Source: G965250275 sp965250275
GTDB taxonomy: Bacteria > Pseudomonadota > Alphaproteobacteria > Rhodobacterales > Rhodobacteraceae
Assembly: GCA_965250275.1 (NCBI GenBank)
Contig: OZ252297.1
Coordinates: 2,232,001 to 2,296,000 of the forward strand
Direction of reading: 5' to 3'
Length of the DNA stretch: 64,000 bases
Shown: positions 61,493 to 64,000 of the stretch, piece after piece
How the letters are laid out: each line of letters opens with the position of its first letter
Position numbering within the stretch: position 1 is the stretch's first letter
Notes under the pieces: generated by a model
The model's input: only the letters and a program-made list of their open reading frames with translations
The model's database searches: none
What the model was told of the DNA's origin: nothing
Position numbers and translations under genes: made by a program

Positions 61493-62893
61493 TCATCCTG
61501 CTGCGTCAGCAATCCGGGCCAGCGACTCGTCGTGGCCCAAAACCAGCATCATATCGAAGACCGAAGGGGTTACCGCTCGCCCTGCCAGTGCTGCCCTGAG
61601 CGGTCCGGCGAGTTTGCCGAACTTTGTGCCCTGGTCTTCCGCAAATGCGGACAGAAGCGTCTCCAGTTCATTCCGGGACCAGCTAGCATTTTGCAACTGC
61701 GGCGTCAATTCCGACAGTATACCACGGGATACCGTATCGAGCGCGCGCGCAGCCTTCTCGTCGGGCTCGATAGGGCGGGACGCCAGAACAAAGTGCGCCT
61801 TTTCAAGGATTTCCGGGAAAGTCCGGGCTCTGTCCTTCAGGCAGTACATGGCTCTTTCCAGATCCTGTGACTGCTGAGGCGTCAAGGCCGGTAAGGCTGC
61901 CGCTGCAAGGAATTCTTCCATTTCTTGCCGCAATGCAGCGTCATCTGAGGCGGCTATATGCTGGCCGCACAGGTTTTCCAGCTTCTTGGTGTCAAACCGC
62001 GCAGGGCTCTTGCCGATACCATCGAGATCAAACCAGTCCAGCGCCTGCGCATCGGTGAAGAATTCGTCATCGCCATGAGACCAACCCAGTCGGGTCAGAT
62101 AGTTGCGCATTCCTGAGGCCGGGTATCCCATGACCTGGTATTCCTGCGCGCCCAATGCGCCGTGCCGCTTAGACAGCTTTTTTCCATCTGGACCGTGAAT
62201 CAGGGGGATATGGGCCCAGACCGGAACGTCCCACCCCATGGCGGTGTAGATCATCATCTGTCGCGCCGCGTTGTTGAGATGGTCGTCGCCACGAATGACA
62301 TGAGTGACCCCCATGTCGTGGTCGTCCACCACAACCGCCAGCATGTATACCGGAGTGCCGTCGCTGCGCAGAAGGATCATGTCGTCTAGCTGATCATTCC
62401 GGATCGTCACGTCGCCCTGAACTTCATCGTGAATGACCGTGGCACCGTCCTGATGGGCACGGATCCGGATCACATAGGGTGCATCGGGATGCGCGCTCTC
62501 ATCTGCATCGCGCCAGGGAGAGCGAAACAACGTGCTGCGCCCCTCGGCACGGGCTGCGTCACGGAACGCGGCGATCTCGTCAGGGGTCGAGAAGCACTTG
62601 TATGCCTTGCCGTCAGACAGCAACTGGCGCGCCACTTCGGCGTGGCGATCGGCGCGTACGAACTGGCTAATGACCTCCCCATCGTGATCGAGGCCCAGCC
62701 AATCCAGCCCCTGCAAGATAGCTTCCGTTGCTTCGGGGGTGGAGCGGGCGCGATCCGTATCTTCGATGCGCAAAAGGAATTTGCCACCGCGTCCCCGCGC
62801 GAAAAGCCAGTTGAACAAGGCTGTCCGCGCGCCGCCGATATGCAGGAAACCGGTGGGTGAGGGCGCAAAGCGGGTGACAACGGGTGCGGTCAT
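61493..62893 (-). CDS. gltX: Glutamyl-tRNA synthetase
   Basis: The 466-residue class I synthetase shows the HIGH-type motif FLHIGGARTALFN and the KMSKS-type motif KKLSKRHGALG. It attaches glutamate to tRNA-Glu. The ATG at 62893 begins MTAPVVTRFAPSPTG. Length is standard. It is divergent from comEC (80 bases apart) and stops about 120 bases before the gltA start. Confidence 0.95.
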   Translation of the reverse strand: MTAPVVTRFAPSPTGFLHIGGARTALFNWLFARGRGGKFLLRIEDTDRARSTPEATEAILQGLDWLGLDHDGEVISQFVRADRHAEVARQLLSDGKAYKCFSTPDEIAAFRDAARAEGRSTLFRSPWRDADESAHPDAPYVIRIRAHQDGATVIHDEVQGDVTIRNDQLDDMILLRSDGTPVYMLAVVVDDHDMGVTHVIRGDDHLNNAARQMMIYTAMGWDVPVWAHIPLIHGPDGKKLSKRHGALGAQEYQVMGYPASGMRNYLTRLGWSHGDDEFFTDAQALDWFDLDGIGKSPARFDTKKLENLCGQHIAASDDAALRQEMEEFLAAAALPALTPQQSQDLERAMYCLKDRARTFPEILEKAHFVLASRPIEPDEKAARALDTVSRGILSELTPQLQNASWSRNELETLLSAFAEDQGTKFGKLAGPLRAALAGRAVTPSVFDMMLVLGHDESLARIADAAG

Positions 62894-62973
62894 GGGATGG
62901 CGTTTACCTTCTGGAAACCATGGCGGTTCTAACGTTTGCGCCTGTCTAGCGAGCCTAAAGGTGAGGGGCAAGG

Positions 62974-64000
62974 ATGCGCGTGCTGAGCCGGGTGGAACTG
63001 GCGCTTTTGGAACAGCGGGGCGCCTTGTTTCCATGGGCGCCCGTATGCCTTGCCTTGGGTATTGGCGGGTACTTCGCGATGCCGGTTGAGCCCACGCGCA
63101 TGGTCTATCTGGCGCTGGGGTCGTGGATTTTCGTGGGAGCGCTGGCGGCATGGCGTTGGCACAACGCGTGGAGCCCGCTGATCATCGCTCTTGTCCTGAT
63201 TGCTATTGGCTTCTGCCTTGCCGGGTGGCGCGCCCATCAGGTGTCCGCACCCGTGCTGCAGTTCCGCTACTACGGTCCGATTGAAGGGCGCATTGTGGGG
63301 ATGAACCGGTCGGCTTCCGACGCGCTGCGCCTTACATTGGACCAGGTCTACCTCGCCGACACGTCGCCGGAGCGGGTGCCGGATCGCGTGCGTATCTCGT
63401 TGCACGGGGAAGAGAGACCGGAACTCAAACCGGGCCAGCGGATTATGACCACCGGCCACCTTTCCCCACCACAGGGACCAGTCGAGCCCGGTGGGTTCGA
63501 TTTCCGGCGACACGCGTGGTTTCAAGGGCTGGGCGGCGTCGGCTATACCCGAATGCCTGTGTTAACCGCGTCCCCGGCATCGGATGGGGCGCAGGGGTTG
63601 CGGGTTTTGAGCTTTCGCATGGCCGCTTCGGAACGGGTGCGTGAGATTCTGCCCGGCGATGTCGGTGGTTTTGCGGCCGCCGTAACCACCGGCGATCGCA
63701 GCGGGGTCGGACAGGCCGCCTTGGAGGCGCTGCGGGCCAGCAACACCGCCCATCTCCTGGCGATTTCCGGCCTGCATATGGGGCTGCTGACAGGGTTCGT
63801 GTTCGGCGTATTGCGCCTTGCCCTGGCGGCTCTGCCCGGCGTCGCCCTGCGTTGGCCGATCAAGAAACTGGCCGCCTTTGGCGCGCTGCTCGCGGGCATG
63901 GTGTATCTGGCTCTGTCGGGCGGGAATGTGGCCACGGAGCGGGCGTTTGTCATGGCAGCGGTGGTTCTGTTGGCCGTCATGCTGGATCGCCGGGCTTTTT
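62974..64000 (+). CDS. comEC: ComEC/Rec2-type DNA uptake channel (3' end outside window)
   Basis: The visible 342 residues cover several membrane helices, a DUF4131-type soluble domain (about 90-190) and the beginning of the competence core with AHLLAISGLHMGLLTG. ComEC forms the inner-membrane channel for single-stranded DNA during transformation. AAGG stands just before the ATG at 62974. The gene runs past the window end without a stop. Confidence 0.88.
   Translation, partial: MRVLSRVELALLEQRGALFPWAPVCLALGIGGYFAMPVEPTRMVYLALGSWIFVGALAAWRWHNAWSPLIIALVLIAIGFCLAGWRAHQVSAPVLQFRYYGPIEGRIVGMNRSASDALRLTLDQVYLADTSPERVPDRVRISLHGEERPELKPGQRIMTTGHLSPPQGPVEPGGFDFRRHAWFQGLGGVGYTRMPVLTASPASDGAQGLRVLSFRMAASERVREILPGDVGGFAAAVTTGDRSGVGQAALEALRASNTAHLLAISGLHMGLLTGFVFGVLRLALAALPGVALRWPIKKLAAFGALLAGMVYLALSGGNVATERAFVMAAVVLLAVMLDRRAF

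Noticed and set aside
1..64000. CRISPR arrays and known riboswitch classes
   Set aside because: No regularly spaced direct repeats and no recognisable riboswitch core were seen on reading the window.

Overview
The window looks like a chromosome segment of a marine alphaproteobacterium, most likely Rhodobacteraceae (Roseobacter group). This is inferred from its high GC, a VPLPA-type exosortase substrate, the ccmE / lysozyme-holin / ccmF / ccmH arrangement, the gltA-gltX-comEC order and the general protein style. No database search was possible, so family names rest on motifs and recalled family patterns.

Region 1 (1-612) is chromosomal: the end of an acyl-CoA dehydrogenase gene and a terminator hairpin. 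Region 2 (613-13656) is a genomic island of about 13.0 kb. It is inserted in the 3' end of a tRNA-Asn gene and bounded by a 15-bp direct repeat. It carries a tyrosine integrase next to the tRNA, a GIY-YIG protein, an RNase HI paired with a small zinc-ribbon protein, a serine recombinase with iterated upstream sites, a three-gene restriction-modification-like operon (two methylase-type proteins and a GIY-YIG/helicase fusion), a possible ADP-ribosyltransferase-like protein, an IS3 remnant, and a reverse transcriptase resembling the DRT2 (UG2) antiphage family with a structured non-coding stretch directly upstream. This is the accessory, defence-like part of the window and the best place to look for something new.

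Region 3 (13657-58544) is mostly housekeeping DNA: a metallo-hydrolase, an EnvZ-like kinase, two MscS-type channels, purM-purN-rnd, sufE, an oxidoreductase fused to a GcvT-like domain, an operon running from a 49-aa membrane protein through xerD to a CNNM/CorC protein and a BT1-type transporter, aroK-aroB, mmsA with a divergent LysR gene, coaD, purL, a beta-barrel protein, an indolepyruvate ferredoxin oxidoreductase with a divergent LysR gene, murI, argC, and the ccm genes. The ccm cluster is interrupted by a lysozyme/holin pair of the kind that releases gene transfer agents.

Region 4 (58545-60075) is a small rearranged patch. A glycosyltransferase gene lies between two copies of a segment made of an acyltransferase tail followed by the last codons of gltA; the second acyltransferase tail is a decayed fragment. 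Region 5 (60076-64000) holds gltA, gltX and the beginning of comEC, which runs off the window.
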